From Rhodocyclaceae bacterium (GTDB lineage: Bacteria > Pseudomonadota > Gammaproteobacteria > Burkholderiales > Rhodocyclaceae): DNA of 64,000 nucleotides. Made by a program: the position numbers and the translations under genes. Shown piece by piece: positions 51,804 to 60,870 of this stretch. Where the stretch lies: assembly GCA_028713915.1 (NCBI GenBank), contig JAQTNK010000020.1, forward strand, positions 1-64,000, written 5' to 3'. Under the pieces are notes generated by a model. That model was given only the letters and a program-made list of their open reading frames with translations, ran no database searches and was not told the DNA's origin. Position 1 is the stretch's first letter; each line of letters opens with the position of its first letter.

Positions 51804-52304
51804 ATGAAACTCAACACGAAAAGCCGCATGGCCATCGCTGCCATCCTTGACGTCGCCATGCATGGCACCGAGAAGCCCGTCGCCCTCGCCGGCGTCAGCG
51901 AACGCCAGGACATTTCACTTTCCTACCTCGAGCAGCTGTTCCGCATGCTGCGCGAACAAGGCTTCGTCATGAGTTCGCGCGGTCCCGGCGGCGGCTATCG
52001 CCTGAACAAGCAGCTATCCGCCATTTCCGTCGCCGACATCGTCAATGCGGTCGACAAGAAATCCGACTACGCCGGCGCGCCCCACAGTGCCGACAACTGC
52101 CAGGTCGGCAGTTCGTGCCATGCCCACAGCCTGTGGTGCCGCGTCGACGAACACCTGCAGGATTTCCTGCGCACGGTGACCCTCGCCTCCGTGCTGGAAG
52201 AAGCCAAGAGCGAAGCCCCGGCCATGGACGCGCCGGGCGTGCCGGCTTTCGCCGGCGACGTGCCCCGTCGGCACGAGGAAGTGCAAAGCCCGGCCCTGGC
52301 ATAG
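51804..52304 (+). CDS. Rrf2/IscR-family regulator
   Basis: 166 aa. Winged helix MKLNTKSRMAIAAILDVAMHG...VALAGVSERQDISLSYLEQLFRMLREQGFVMSSRGPGGGYRLNK is close to IscR. The cluster region is NCQVGSSCHAHSLWC: two Cys 6 residues apart plus the HSLW motif, i.e. one fewer Cys than the usual C-x5-C-x5-C with an extra Cys after Trp. Probably senses Fe-S or redox status. No iscSUA operon downstream, so it may be a stand-alone paralogue of IscR. Confidence 0.85.
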   Translation: MKLNTKSRMAIAAILDVAMHGTEKPVALAGVSERQDISLSYLEQLFRMLREQGFVMSSRGPGGGYRLNKQLSAISVADIVNAVDKKSDYAGAPHSADNCQVGSSCHAHSLWCRVDEHLQDFLRTVTLASVLEEAKSEAPAMDAPGVPAFAGDVPRRHEEVQSPALA

Positions 52305-52794
52305 CCCCAGTCCCGCTCGCTCGCATGCCCGCGCCACGCATCGTCGGTCGCCTGGGTACGGCGTTCGCCGTCGCCCAGCGACCCGCCGGGAGGCCCAGTG
52401 GAAACCTCCCGGCGCCGGCGCCGACGCAGCCATCGCTGTCCTTCCCGCTATCCGTCGCCGCTCCTGCGGCGGCCGTGCGCCAGCCCGTCGACAACAACAC
52501 AGGCCGGCAACGGGTCGACGACGTCGGCGTTGAACCATTGCGGACGGTCGCCATCTAATTCGTTTGGCACCACCGCATCCGTGATTGTCAGAGATTGGCC
52601 GGCACGGGACGATTCCCGGCCGGCAAACGTTAGTGGTGGCCGGCAACCCCTCTCCCCAATCTGCCGGTTGCCACGGAAGGCTCCTGCGACCATCTCGCGG
52701 GAGCCTTCTTTTGCCCGCCGCCCGAATTCCAGCGCACAGATTGCGGAAACTACCCTGAAACCGGTATTCCCGAAGGGTCCGTGTTTAAGGTTGA
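52305..52794. other. 490-bp spacer between the iscR-like gene and the sensor kinase
   Basis: No ORF here has a ribosome site or family resemblance. It contains a stem GGCAACC-N17-GGTTGCC (52642-52672) whose loop has CCTCTCCCC, then the terminator at 52677-52712, the combination seen in small RNAs. The kinase ATG is preceded by TAAGG. Confidence 0.4.
52677..52712 (+). terminator. Rho-independent terminator upstream of the sensor kinase
   Basis: AAGGCTCCTGCGA-ccatc-TCGCGGGAGCCTT then CTTTT: a 13-bp stem with one T-G wobble. It lies 370 bp beyond the iscR-like stop, which is far for that gene and suggests a separate short transcript. Confidence 0.8.
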
Positions 52795-55700
52795 ATGGCT
52801 GCATTCCCCGTAGCTCCCCTGTTCATGGCGATCATCCCGAAGAAGTCAAGCAAGCGATTGTTGCATCGCGTTGCCGCCCACGCGTTTCCAGGCGCCGGCA
52901 CGCCGTTCGGGGCGTCGACCGCGAGCAGCGCCGTACCGCGCTATCGTTCGATCTGGCAGTCGCCGGTGCTGGTGCTGCTGGTCATCGCCTTGACCCTCGC
53001 CGGGGCCGGACTGGCGACGTACTTTGAAGCCAAGCGCGCGGTCACCCTGACCGCCAGCGACAACCTGGCCGCCATCGCCACCCTCAAGACCAACCAAATC
53101 GAGCATTGGCTGGAGTCGCGACGCAGCGACGCCAAGATCGTCAGCACCGCCCCAGCCTTCGTGGCGGACTTGCAGCAGTGGCTCAACGACGGACAGCGCG
53201 AGGGGCCGAGCCGGGAACGCTTGCACAACTATCTTCGCGTCCTCGCCGACACGGCACGCTACCGCGACGTCAGCATCCGCAGCGCCGCGGATGGCGCCCA
53301 GCTGCTGACGTCGGGCGGCGACCGCCAGGACACGCCGAGCGTACGGGCACAGGCGAAAGAGAGCGCGCGCCAAGCGCAGCCGCTGCTGGAGGACATGCAT
53401 TTCAACCATCCGGGATCGTCCGACGTCGACCTGGGCTTTTTCGAGCCCGTATTTCCGGCCCGCCAAGCGCCGCCCATCGCGGTGCTCCACGTTACCGTCG
53501 ACCCGCTGCTCCAGTTCTTTCCCATGCTCCAGCGCTGGCCCGGCTCCAGCCCGTCGGCCGAGACTCTGCTGCTGCGCTTCGACGACCACCAGGCGGTCTT
53601 TCTCAACCGCGTGCGCCACCGGGACGACAGCGCGTTCAATCTGCGCCAGCCGCTGACGACGCCCCGCCAGCTCGCCGCGCAGGTCGCCGCCGGCAGCAGG
53701 GGAGCGCTGGAAGGCATCGATTACCGCGAGGTGCCCTCCCTCGGCTACGCCATGCCGGTGCCCGGAACGCCGTGGTTCCTGATCGCCAAGATCGACGCAG
53801 CCGAAGTCTATGCGCACCTCGACCGCATGGCTTTCCACTACGGCCTCATCTTCGCGCTCTTGGCGCTGGCGGGCGCCTGGTGGGTCGCGGAAGGCCACCG
53901 GCACGAACTCGCCCATTATCGCCAGCGCATGCAGCGCGACCTGCTCTCCCGGCGCATCGACTTCCTGACCCGCCACGCCAACGACTCGATCATCCTGTGC
54001 GACACGGAAGAGCGCATCATCGAAGTCAACGACCGGGCCATGACCACCTACGGCTACGCGCGCGGGGAAATGATCGGCATGCGCCTGGCCGAGCTGCGCG
54101 CCGCGGCCGCGCCCGCCGGCAGCCTCGACCGGCTCGCCCTCGAACAGGGATTGATCTTCGAGACGGAGCATCGCTGCAAGGACGGCGGCTCGATTCCGGT
54201 CGAAGTCAGCGTCCGGCTGATCGACATCGACGGCGAACGCTACATCAAGGAAATCGTCCGCGACATTTCCGGCCGCAAGAAAGCGGCGGCGCGGATAGAG
54301 CGCCTGTCCCGCCTCTACGCCGCCATTTCGCGCACCAACCAGGCGATCATCCACGGCACCTCGCTGTCCGAGGTGTTTGGCGCCGTCTGCGAGGCCTGCG
54401 TCGATGTCGGCCGCTTCAAGCTCGCCTGGATCGGCATCGCCGATACGGAAAGGCAGCGCATCCTGCCGGTGGCGGCCAGCGGCGACGCCACCGGCTATCT
54501 CGACGGCATCGTCGTCAGCACCCGCCCCGACCTGCCGGGAGGCCGCGGGCCGACCGCCAGTGCCTACCGCGAGCAGCGCGTCTGCCGCTGCGCCGACTAT
54601 CGCACCGATCCGGCCGTGGCGCCGTGGCAAGACCGCGCCGCCGAACACGGCCTGGCCGCCTCGATCGCGCTGCCGCTGCGCCGCCACGGCAAGCCGCACG
54701 GCGCGCTGACCGTCTACGGCGGCGAGAAGGACTTCCTCGACGAGGACGGTCTCGCCCTGCTCGGCGAAATGGCCAACAACATTTCCTTCTTCATCGATCA
54801 CCTGGATCGTGAAGCCCAGCGCGCGGAAGCCGAAACCGCCTTGCGCCGCAGCGAGGCACGCCTGCAGCAAGCGCAGCAGATCGGCAAGATCGGCGATTGG
54901 CGCTTCGACCTGGACAGCGAGGCGCTGACCCTGTCGCCGGAGATGTTCCGCCTGTTCCAGCGCGCGCCGTCCGCCGCGCCGCCGACGCTCGACGAGATAC
55001 TCGCGTGCTACTTGCCGCCCGTCGCCCGGCAGAAGGAATACCTGCGCCAGGTCGCCGTCGACGGCGTGCGCGCCGCCATAGAACTGCGCGCCACGCTGCC
55101 CGACGGACAGACCGCCTATCACGCCGTCGTCGTCATGCCGGACGTCGATGCCGCCGGCCGCGTCATCGCGCTCTACGGCACGACGCAGGACATCACCGAA
55201 CGCAAGCTGGCGGAAAAACGGCTCGCCGCCTCCGCCCGGGAGATCGAGGATCTCTACCAGAACGCGCCCTGCGGCTACCACTCCATCGATGCCGATGGCA
55301 TCATCGTGCGCATCAACGACACCGAATTGCGCTGGCTCGGCTATGCGCGCGAAGAAGTCGTGAACCGCCTGTGCATCTCCGACTTGATGAGCGAAGCGAG
55401 CCGCGCGGCCCTGCGCGACAGCATCCCGAAGCTCATCGCCCGCGGCGGCGCCACCGATCTCGAAATGGACCTGATCCGCAAGGACGGCAGCGTCCTGCAC
55501 ACGATCCTCAGCGCCACCGTGGTCACCGACAAGGACGGCAAGTTCAAGCACAGCCGTTCGACGCTGTACGACATCACCGAGCGCAAGCGCCTGGAGAGCG
55601 AACGGGCGGCCAACGCCGAACGCGTGGAACAGCTGTCGCGGCGCCTGGTTGCGGTGCAGGAGGAAGAGCGGCGGCGCCTGGTGGACGAGCTGCACGACCA

Positions 55701-56355
55701 CACCAGCCCGAATCTCGCCGCCATCCGCATCATTCTTGCCACCTTGCAGAAGACCCTGCCGCCGGCGGTGCTGGCCACGGCCGCCGCCGGCCTGGAGGAC
55801 GCGCAGGCGCTGCTGGCCGACACCACCGTGAACATGCGCGAGCTGTGCGCCGACCTGCGTCCCAGCCTCCTCGATTACACCGGCCTGGTGCCCGCCCTCG
55901 AAGGCTATGCCCACCAATTCGGCCGGCGCGCCGGCGTTGCCGTCCGCGTCGACTCGCCGGCGACGTTCCCGCGGCTGGCCGCCGACATCGAATCGGCGCT
56001 GTTCCGCATTGCCCAGGAGGCGTTCACCAACAGCATCAAGCACGGCCATGCCCGGAACATCGCGCTGACGCTCGTCCGCCGCGGCGAGCGGATCGTCATG
56101 ACCTTGACCGACGATGGCATCGGCTTCGACCCCGGCGGCCTGGGGCATGCCGGCAACGTGCCCGGCCTCGGCCTCATCACCATGCGCGAGCGCGCCGAAT
56201 TCGGCGGCGGCACCTTCGACATTTCGTCGCAGCCGGGCCAGGGAACGACGATCACCGTCGGGCTGCGCGATCCGGCCGGCGACGACGCGACCTATGCCGT
56301 TGGCATGCGCGGTGCCCTCCCGCCGACGCCGCAGCGCTCGCCGGCGCCGCCGTGA
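52795..56355 (+). CDS. multi-PAS/GAF NarL-type sensor histidine kinase
   Basis: 1186 aa; ATG has AAGG 5 bp upstream. TM1 at about 56-76, a large periplasmic sensor region, TM2 at about 347-365. Then PAS (about 390-500, ANDSIILCDTEERIIEVND), GAF (about 515-665), a third sensor domain (about 680-800) and PAS (about 815-940, NAPCGYHSIDADGIIVRIND). The HisKA_3 dimerisation domain has EEERRRLVDELHDHTSPNLAAIRII, phospho-His near 967. HATPase end: DDGIGFDPGGLGHAGNVPGLGLITMRERAEFGGG. Pairs with the LuxR regulator downstream. Confidence 0.93.
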   Translation: MAAFPVAPLFMAIIPKKSSKRLLHRVAAHAFPGAGTPFGASTASSAVPRYRSIWQSPVLVLLVIALTLAGAGLATYFEAKRAVTLTASDNLAAIATLKTNQIEHWLESRRSDAKIVSTAPAFVADLQQWLNDGQREGPSRERLHNYLRVLADTARYRDVSIRSAADGAQLLTSGGDRQDTPSVRAQAKESARQAQPLLEDMHFNHPGSSDVDLGFFEPVFPARQAPPIAVLHVTVDPLLQFFPMLQRWPGSSPSAETLLLRFDDHQAVFLNRVRHRDDSAFNLRQPLTTPRQLAAQVAAGSRGALEGIDYREVPSLGYAMPVPGTPWFLIAKIDAAEVYAHLDRMAFHYGLIFALLALAGAWWVAEGHRHELAHYRQRMQRDLLSRRIDFLTRHANDSIILCDTEERIIEVNDRAMTTYGYARGEMIGMRLAELRAAAAPAGSLDRLALEQGLIFETEHRCKDGGSIPVEVSVRLIDIDGERYIKEIVRDISGRKKAAARIERLSRLYAAISRTNQAIIHGTSLSEVFGAVCEACVDVGRFKLAWIGIADTERQRILPVAASGDATGYLDGIVVSTRPDLPGGRGPTASAYREQRVCRCADYRTDPAVAPWQDRAAEHGLAASIALPLRRHGKPHGALTVYGGEKDFLDEDGLALLGEMANNISFFIDHLDREAQRAEAETALRRSEARLQQAQQIGKIGDWRFDLDSEALTLSPEMFRLFQRAPSAAPPTLDEILACYLPPVARQKEYLRQVAVDGVRAAIELRATLPDGQTAYHAVVVMPDVDAAGRVIALYGTTQDITERKLAEKRLAASAREIEDLYQNAPCGYHSIDADGIIVRINDTELRWLGYAREEVVNRLCISDLMSEASRAALRDSIPKLIARGGATDLEMDLIRKDGSVLHTILSATVVTDKDGKFKHSRSTLYDITERKRLESERAANAERVEQLSRRLVAVQEEERRRLVDELHDHTSPNLAAIRIILATLQKTLPPAVLATAAAGLEDAQALLADTTVNMRELCADLRPSLLDYTGLVPALEGYAHQFGRRAGVAVRVDSPATFPRLAADIESALFRIAQEAFTNSIKHGHARNIALTLVRRGERIVMTLTDDGIGFDPGGLGHAGNVPGLGLITMRERAEFGGGTFDISSQPGQGTTITVGLRDPAGDDATYAVGMRGALPPTPQRSPAPP

Positions 56356-56477
56356 CATGAAAGCGCACGCGGGCCGCGACGAAATGCGAGCAAGCTATAT
56401 AAAATGGCGACATCCTACGTAGGTTAGTCGTTCGATCCAACCGTTGCCTTATCACAACCCTCCACCCAGGATTTCCC

Positions 56478-57119
56478 ATGAAACTGCAAATCATTTTGGC
56501 CGACGACCATCAGATGTTCCGGCAAGCGTTGCGCGCCATGCTGGAGAAGGAACCCGACATCGAGATCGTCGCCGAAGCCGCGGACGGCAACGAGTTGCTG
56601 AAGCTCGCGGCCGAAATCCCCGTCGACCTCGTCTGCATGGACATCGGCATGCCCAACATGAACGGCATCGAAGCGACCCGGCGCCTGCTGGCGTTGCGTC
56701 CGGACGTCAAGGTGATCGGCTTGTCCGCGTTTCACGACCGCGACTTCGTGCTCGACTTGATGAAAGCCGGCGCCAGCGGCTATGTCACGAAGACCGAGGC
56801 CGGCGACGAGCTGCTGCGCGCCATCCAGGCGGCGCGCGTCAACCGCAAGTACCTGTGTTCCGATGTCGCCGACATCGTCACGGGCGCCCTCATCAACAAT
56901 CCTGAAGACAAGCCCGACAGCGTCCGCCTGGGATCGCGCGAACGCCAGGTGCTGCAGCTGGTCGCCGAAGGCATGACGTCGGTTCAGATCGCCGCCAACC
57001 TCCACGTCTCGCCCTCGACCGTCGAAGTGCATCGCCGCAACATCATGCGCAAGCTCGACTTGCACAACGTGGCCGAACTCACCAAGTATGCGATCCGCAA
57101 CGGCCTGACGACAAGCTGA
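56478..57119 (+). CDS. NarL/LuxR-family response regulator
   Basis: 213 aa. Receiver with DD at 9-10, phospho-Asp55 (VCMDIGMPNMNG), Ser/Lys switch residues (GLSAF, VTKTE). C-terminal LuxR HTH (LGSRERQVLQLVAEGMTSVQIAANLHVSPSTVEVHRRNIMRKL). Located 122 bp after the kinase. Targets unknown. Followed by a strong hairpin. Confidence 0.95.
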   Translation: MKLQIILADDHQMFRQALRAMLEKEPDIEIVAEAADGNELLKLAAEIPVDLVCMDIGMPNMNGIEATRRLLALRPDVKVIGLSAFHDRDFVLDLMKAGASGYVTKTEAGDELLRAIQAARVNRKYLCSDVADIVTGALINNPEDKPDSVRLGSRERQVLQLVAEGMTSVQIAANLHVSPSTVEVHRRNIMRKLDLHNVAELTKYAIRNGLTTS

Positions 57120-57121
57120 AA

Positions 57122-57149
57122 CCGGTTGGCGGGCGAACCCGCCAACCGG
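57122..57149. terminator. perfect hairpin between convergent genes
   Basis: CCGGTTGGCGGG-cgaa-CCCGCCAACCGG: 12-bp perfect stem with a CGAA tetraloop just after the regulator stop. No T-run on either strand. One arm (GCCAACCGGCCC) recurs at 57199-57210 at the 3' end of the next gene. Confidence 0.6.
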
Positions 57150-57182
57150 CCCGAACCGCCTATGGACTGCTGAATCGCCGAC

Positions 57183-57554
57183 TCAGGGCGTGTCGACGCC
57201 GCCAACCGGCCCCAGCGCACGCTGCCAATACTTCGCCTGGTCTTCCCGCGCGGCGGCCGCGTGCGCGGCGGCTTCTTCGTCGCCGCGCATCGGGCCTTGC
57301 GCCCCGGCGGGCGCGTTGTCGTAAGTCACGATTTCCCAGCCCAGCGGATTATGTTGCACGTGGCGGCCTGCCTGCATCGCCGCGGTATCCGCCGCCGACG
57401 GCATCGGCATGTTCGCATCGCGCTGGAACTCGCCCATGATGCCGCTGGTGGTGAAGTCGGACGCCTGCGCCGCAGTCAGCGGCGCCAACGCGGCGACGGC
57501 GACGACAAGCAAGCAGCGTCCGGGGTTCGTCAAGAATTGTCGTTTCACGGTCAT
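57183..57554 (-). CDS. secreted protein of unknown function
   Basis: 123 aa from MTVKRQFLTNPGRCLL, the ATG that begins the signal peptide (LLVVAVAALAPLTAAQASD). The mature part is Ala/Asp/Met-rich with no Cys (SGIMGEFQRDANMPMPSAADTAAMQAGRHVQHNPLGWEIVTYD). No family recognised. The ribosome site AAGGAG is only 1-2 bp from the ATG, so initiation may be weak. Confidence 0.6.
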   Translation of the reverse strand: MTVKRQFLTNPGRCLLVVAVAALAPLTAAQASDFTTSGIMGEFQRDANMPMPSAADTAAMQAGRHVQHNPLGWEIVTYDNAPAGAQGPMRGDEEAAAHAAAAREDQAKYWQRALGPVGGVDTP

Positions 57555-57734
57555 GCTCCTTCGTTCGAGACTCCGCCCTGCGGATGCAGGCGAGCCAGAG
57601 GAAGAACGCAGAGCGAAGGACAGGCGCCTGGCGGCGAATTCCATCCTCGACGCACGACGCACATCTCGCGCCCTGCGAATGAACGGGTCGGAATCGATCC
57701 GTGCCGTTAGGACAATCCTTGATGCGAATGGTTC

Positions 57735-58679
57735 TTAAAGCCGCGGCGCCAAGAAATGTTCCGACAATGCCGACAGGGTCGATGCCGGCGGCCGCGATGG
57801 CGCCGGCGCGGCGTTCGCCAGGGACGCCACCTCGCCGGCCGCGCCGGCCGCCAGCGTTTCGAACACGCTGCCGACGAAGGGCTTGTCCTGCGCCGGAGCA
57901 TTGCGATACCAGTGGGCGAGATACTGCGGCAGGCTGGTGTCGTTGTCCGTGGCATCGAGATTGAGATAGCACAGCGCTTCCCAACTGGCGGGATTGCGTT
58001 CGAACAAGGGCAGCAAGCGCCGCGCCACGAGGTCGTCCTTCTCGCGCAAGTAGGGGTTGTCGCGCAAGCCTTCCTCGTTGTCGGCGAGCCAGGCGGCGAA
58101 GGAATGACCCGCCGGCAGCAGGCGATGCTTTTCGCTGACGAGCAAGTCGAAGAAACTGCGCAGCGGCGCTGCCCGCGCCGCCAATTCGTCGCCGGCGGGC
58201 AACGCAGCCCACGTCGCCGCCAGCCGCTCGAGCACGAACAGCGACGCGGCTTCGCACACGGATTCTTCGAACCACTGGTTGCGCTTGGTCGTCTCGGGTC
58301 CGACGTTCTGCCCGTAGTTCGACACGACGTGCGTCAACTCGTGGGCGAATTCATACACGTACAGGTGCCAGCGCGTGCCGCTGGCGTGCAGATGCACGAG
58401 ATACTCGCCGTTGGCGCCGCGCTCGTAGAGCGTGACCGGATAACCGTCGGTATGCGTGACGACGATCGGCGTCGTCAACCCGCGCGGCAACTGCGGCAGC
58501 AAGACGTCGGCGACCGCATACAGGGTCTCCTCGATCGCGGCGACGGAAACTCCGCCCCAGCCGCCGCCTTCGACGCGGATATCGAGACCGGCCAAGCGGC
58601 CGTTGGCAAGCGGCGCGGCAAAGGCGTTCGCCGTAGAAAACAAAGCACAGGCGACGCAGGCAAGGACAACCAGACGCAT
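57735..58679 (-). CDS. exported zinc metallopeptidase-like protein
   Basis: 314 aa. Signal peptide MRLVVLACVACALFSTANAFA. Zinc motif YEFAHELTHVVSNYG (HExxH) with a downstream Glu in WFEESVCEAASLFVLE, giving a gluzincin-type HExxH...E set. The region between (QNVGPETTKRNQWFEES) fits that arrangement. Substrate unknown; periplasmic. Alone on the minus strand. Confidence 0.75.
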   Translation of the reverse strand: MRLVVLACVACALFSTANAFAAPLANGRLAGLDIRVEGGGWGGVSVAAIEETLYAVADVLLPQLPRGLTTPIVVTHTDGYPVTLYERGANGEYLVHLHASGTRWHLYVYEFAHELTHVVSNYGQNVGPETTKRNQWFEESVCEAASLFVLERLAATWAALPAGDELAARAAPLRSFFDLLVSEKHRLLPAGHSFAAWLADNEEGLRDNPYLREKDDLVARRLLPLFERNPASWEALCYLNLDATDNDTSLPQYLAHWYRNAPAQDKPFVGSVFETLAAGAAGEVASLANAAPAPSRPPASTLSALSEHFLAPRL

Positions 58680-59148
58680 CGGATGAAACCCTAAAACCCT
58701 TGCAGCAGAAGGGAAAACGTGACCAAGAGCATTGAGCGTAGCAGACCGGCGGCGCCGTCTGGAAGAGCTCGCCGGGGAAAAGAAGCGAACTCCTGATCCA
58801 GGTCAACCTTCGCGCTTCCGGATCGCTCCAAAGCCACGCGCAAGCGCACGTTTCCGCACCCTCGGCTGCGCCCGGCGGCCGCCGATGACCACTGCCGCCG
58901 CAAGGTCTTGCACCGGGCCGATCGACCGCGCCTACACAAGTACCCCATGATAATTACATGTTTTGCCGTATGTCCTTTCGCGATTCCGGCTTGTAGGATT
59001 TGCACGCAGTCGATCGCCTAGTCCATGTGGCGCAGCAATCGAGAAGAAGAAGACCTGTGCAGCGCAGTTCCACCCTGGCCCGTCGTCGGCAGCAGCAGCC
59101 GATGCGGCTGCCAGCTGGCCCGATCGTCGTCACCCGGTTGATTCCACC
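58680..59148. other. 469-bp spacer upstream of the type I secretion operon
   Basis: No supported gene. It includes an AT-rich patch (58945-58970, CATGATAATTACATGTTTTG) in otherwise GC-rich DNA, the best place for the promoter of the secretion operon. I could not pair a convincing -35 and -10. Confidence 0.35.
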
Positions 59149-60870
59149 ATGAAGCGTCTGTTCAATCCGCAACACGAGCTGGGTCGCGTCCTGATCGGAT
59201 TGCGGCAGCTGTTCGTCCAGGTCGCCGGCTTCAGCCTCGCCATCAACCTGCTGATGCTGGCGCCCACGCTCTACATGCTGCAGATCTACGATCGCGTGCT
59301 CGCCAGCCGCAACGGCATGACGCTGGCCATGCTCACGGTGATGGTGGTCGGCTTGTACGCGCTGATGGGCTCGCTGGAATGGGTGCGCGCCCGGCTGCTG
59401 ATCCGCATCGGCGTGCGGCTCGACCACTTGCTGAACGAGCGCGTCTTCAGCGCCGCCTTCGAGCGGCACTTGCGGCGCCAAGGCGCCAATCCGGCGCAGG
59501 CCATGCAGGACCTCGCCCATACCCGCCAGTTCCTCGCCGGCACCGGGGCGCTGGCTTTCTTCGACGCGCCGTGGACGCCGATATATCTCATTGTCATTTC
59601 CATCCTGCATCCGCTGCTCGGCCTGTTTTCCCTCGCGGCGGCAATCCTGCTGTTCGCGCTGACCTGGCTCAACGAGATGCTGACCCACAAGCCGCTGGCG
59701 CAAGCCAACCGCGAGGCGCTCGCCGCCCAGGCGTTCGCCAACAACAATCTGCGCAATGCCGAAGCCATCGCGGCGATGGGCATGCTCCCCGCCATCCGCG
59801 GCCGCTGGGCCGCGCGGCAGGCCAGGGTGCTCGGCTTGCAGGTCCTGGCCAGCGACCGCGGCGGCAGCATCGGCGCCATCACCAAGTTCGTGCGGCTGAC
59901 GGCGCAGTCCCTGATCCTCGGCGCCGGCGCGTGGCTGGCCCTGGACAACGAAGTCACGCCCGGCGCGATGATCGCCGGCAGCATCCTCATGGGTCGCGCG
60001 CTGGCGCCGGTCGAGCTGGTCATCTCGGCCTGGAAGCAATGGGTTTCCGCCAGCGCCGCCCATGAACGGCTGAGCGAACTGCTGCAGCGTTTTCCGGCGC
60101 CCGCGCCGACCATGCCGCTGCCGGTGCCGCGCGGCGCCATCACCGTCGACAACGTCAGCGCCGTGCCGCCGGGTGCGACGGCGCCGGTGCTGCGCCACCT
60201 GGCCTTCCGCGTCGGCGCCGGCGACGTGGTCGCCGTCATGGGCCCGAGCGCCGCCGGCAAATCCAGTTTGGCGCGCCTGCTGGTCGGCCTCTGGCCGGCG
60301 GCCAGCGGCCACGTCCGCCTCGACGGCGCCGATGTGTTCGCCTGGAACAAGGACGAACTGGGGCCGCACATCGGCTACCTGCCGCAGGACATCGAACTGA
60401 TGGAGGGAACGGTGGCCGAGAACATCGCGCGCTTCGGCCCGCCCGACGGCGAGAAGATCGTCGCCGCCGCGCGCCTGGCCGGCGTGCACGACATGATCCT
60501 GCATCTGGCCAAAGGCTATGAGACGCAGGTCGGCGCCGATGGCGACGCCCTCTCGGGCGGCCAGCGCCAGCGCATCGCCCTGGCCCGCGCGCTCTACGGC
60601 GAACCCTGCCTGGTGGTGCTCGACGAGCCGAACTCCAATCTCGACGAAGCCGGCGAGACGGCGGTGCTCGCGGCGCTCGACGCCCTGAGCGCGCGCGGCT
60701 GCACCGTCGTCTTCATTTCCCACGGCCCCAACCTGCTGGCGGCGGCGCAGAAGCTGCTGGTGCTGCAGCATGGCACCCTGCTCGCCTACGGTCCGCGCGA
60801 CCAGGTGCTCGCCCATCTCTCGAGCAAGGGACCGCAATTGCTTTCAGCCGCCGGAGGCCACGCGCCATGA
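59149..60870 (+). CDS. prtD: type I secretion ABC transporter (PrtD-like)
   Basis: 573 aa, start MKRLFNPQHELGRVLIGLRQ; the ORF-track start is 62 codons early. About six membrane helices with TLYMLQIYDRVLASRNGMTL and FFDAPWTPIYL, typical of PrtD/AprD. Walker A GPSAAGKSS, signature LSGGQRQRIALARALYG, Walker B LVVLDEPNSNLD. No C39 or CLD domain. Energises secretion of RTX-type proteins; 4-bp overlap with the next gene. Confidence 0.93.
   Translation: MKRLFNPQHELGRVLIGLRQLFVQVAGFSLAINLLMLAPTLYMLQIYDRVLASRNGMTLAMLTVMVVGLYALMGSLEWVRARLLIRIGVRLDHLLNERVFSAAFERHLRRQGANPAQAMQDLAHTRQFLAGTGALAFFDAPWTPIYLIVISILHPLLGLFSLAAAILLFALTWLNEMLTHKPLAQANREALAAQAFANNNLRNAEAIAAMGMLPAIRGRWAARQARVLGLQVLASDRGGSIGAITKFVRLTAQSLILGAGAWLALDNEVTPGAMIAGSILMGRALAPVELVISAWKQWVSASAAHERLSELLQRFPAPAPTMPLPVPRGAITVDNVSAVPPGATAPVLRHLAFRVGAGDVVAVMGPSAAGKSSLARLLVGLWPAASGHVRLDGADVFAWNKDELGPHIGYLPQDIELMEGTVAENIARFGPPDGEKIVAAARLAGVHDMILHLAKGYETQVGADGDALSGGQRQRIALARALYGEPCLVVLDEPNSNLDEAGETAVLAALDALSARGCTVVFISHGPNLLAAAQKLLVLQHGTLLAYGPRDQVLAHLSSKGPQLLSAAGGHAP

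Noticed and set aside
52846-56358. 1170-aa minus-strand ORF opposite the sensor kinase
   Set aside because: Shadow of the kinase reading; composition typical of an antisense frame in GC-rich DNA.
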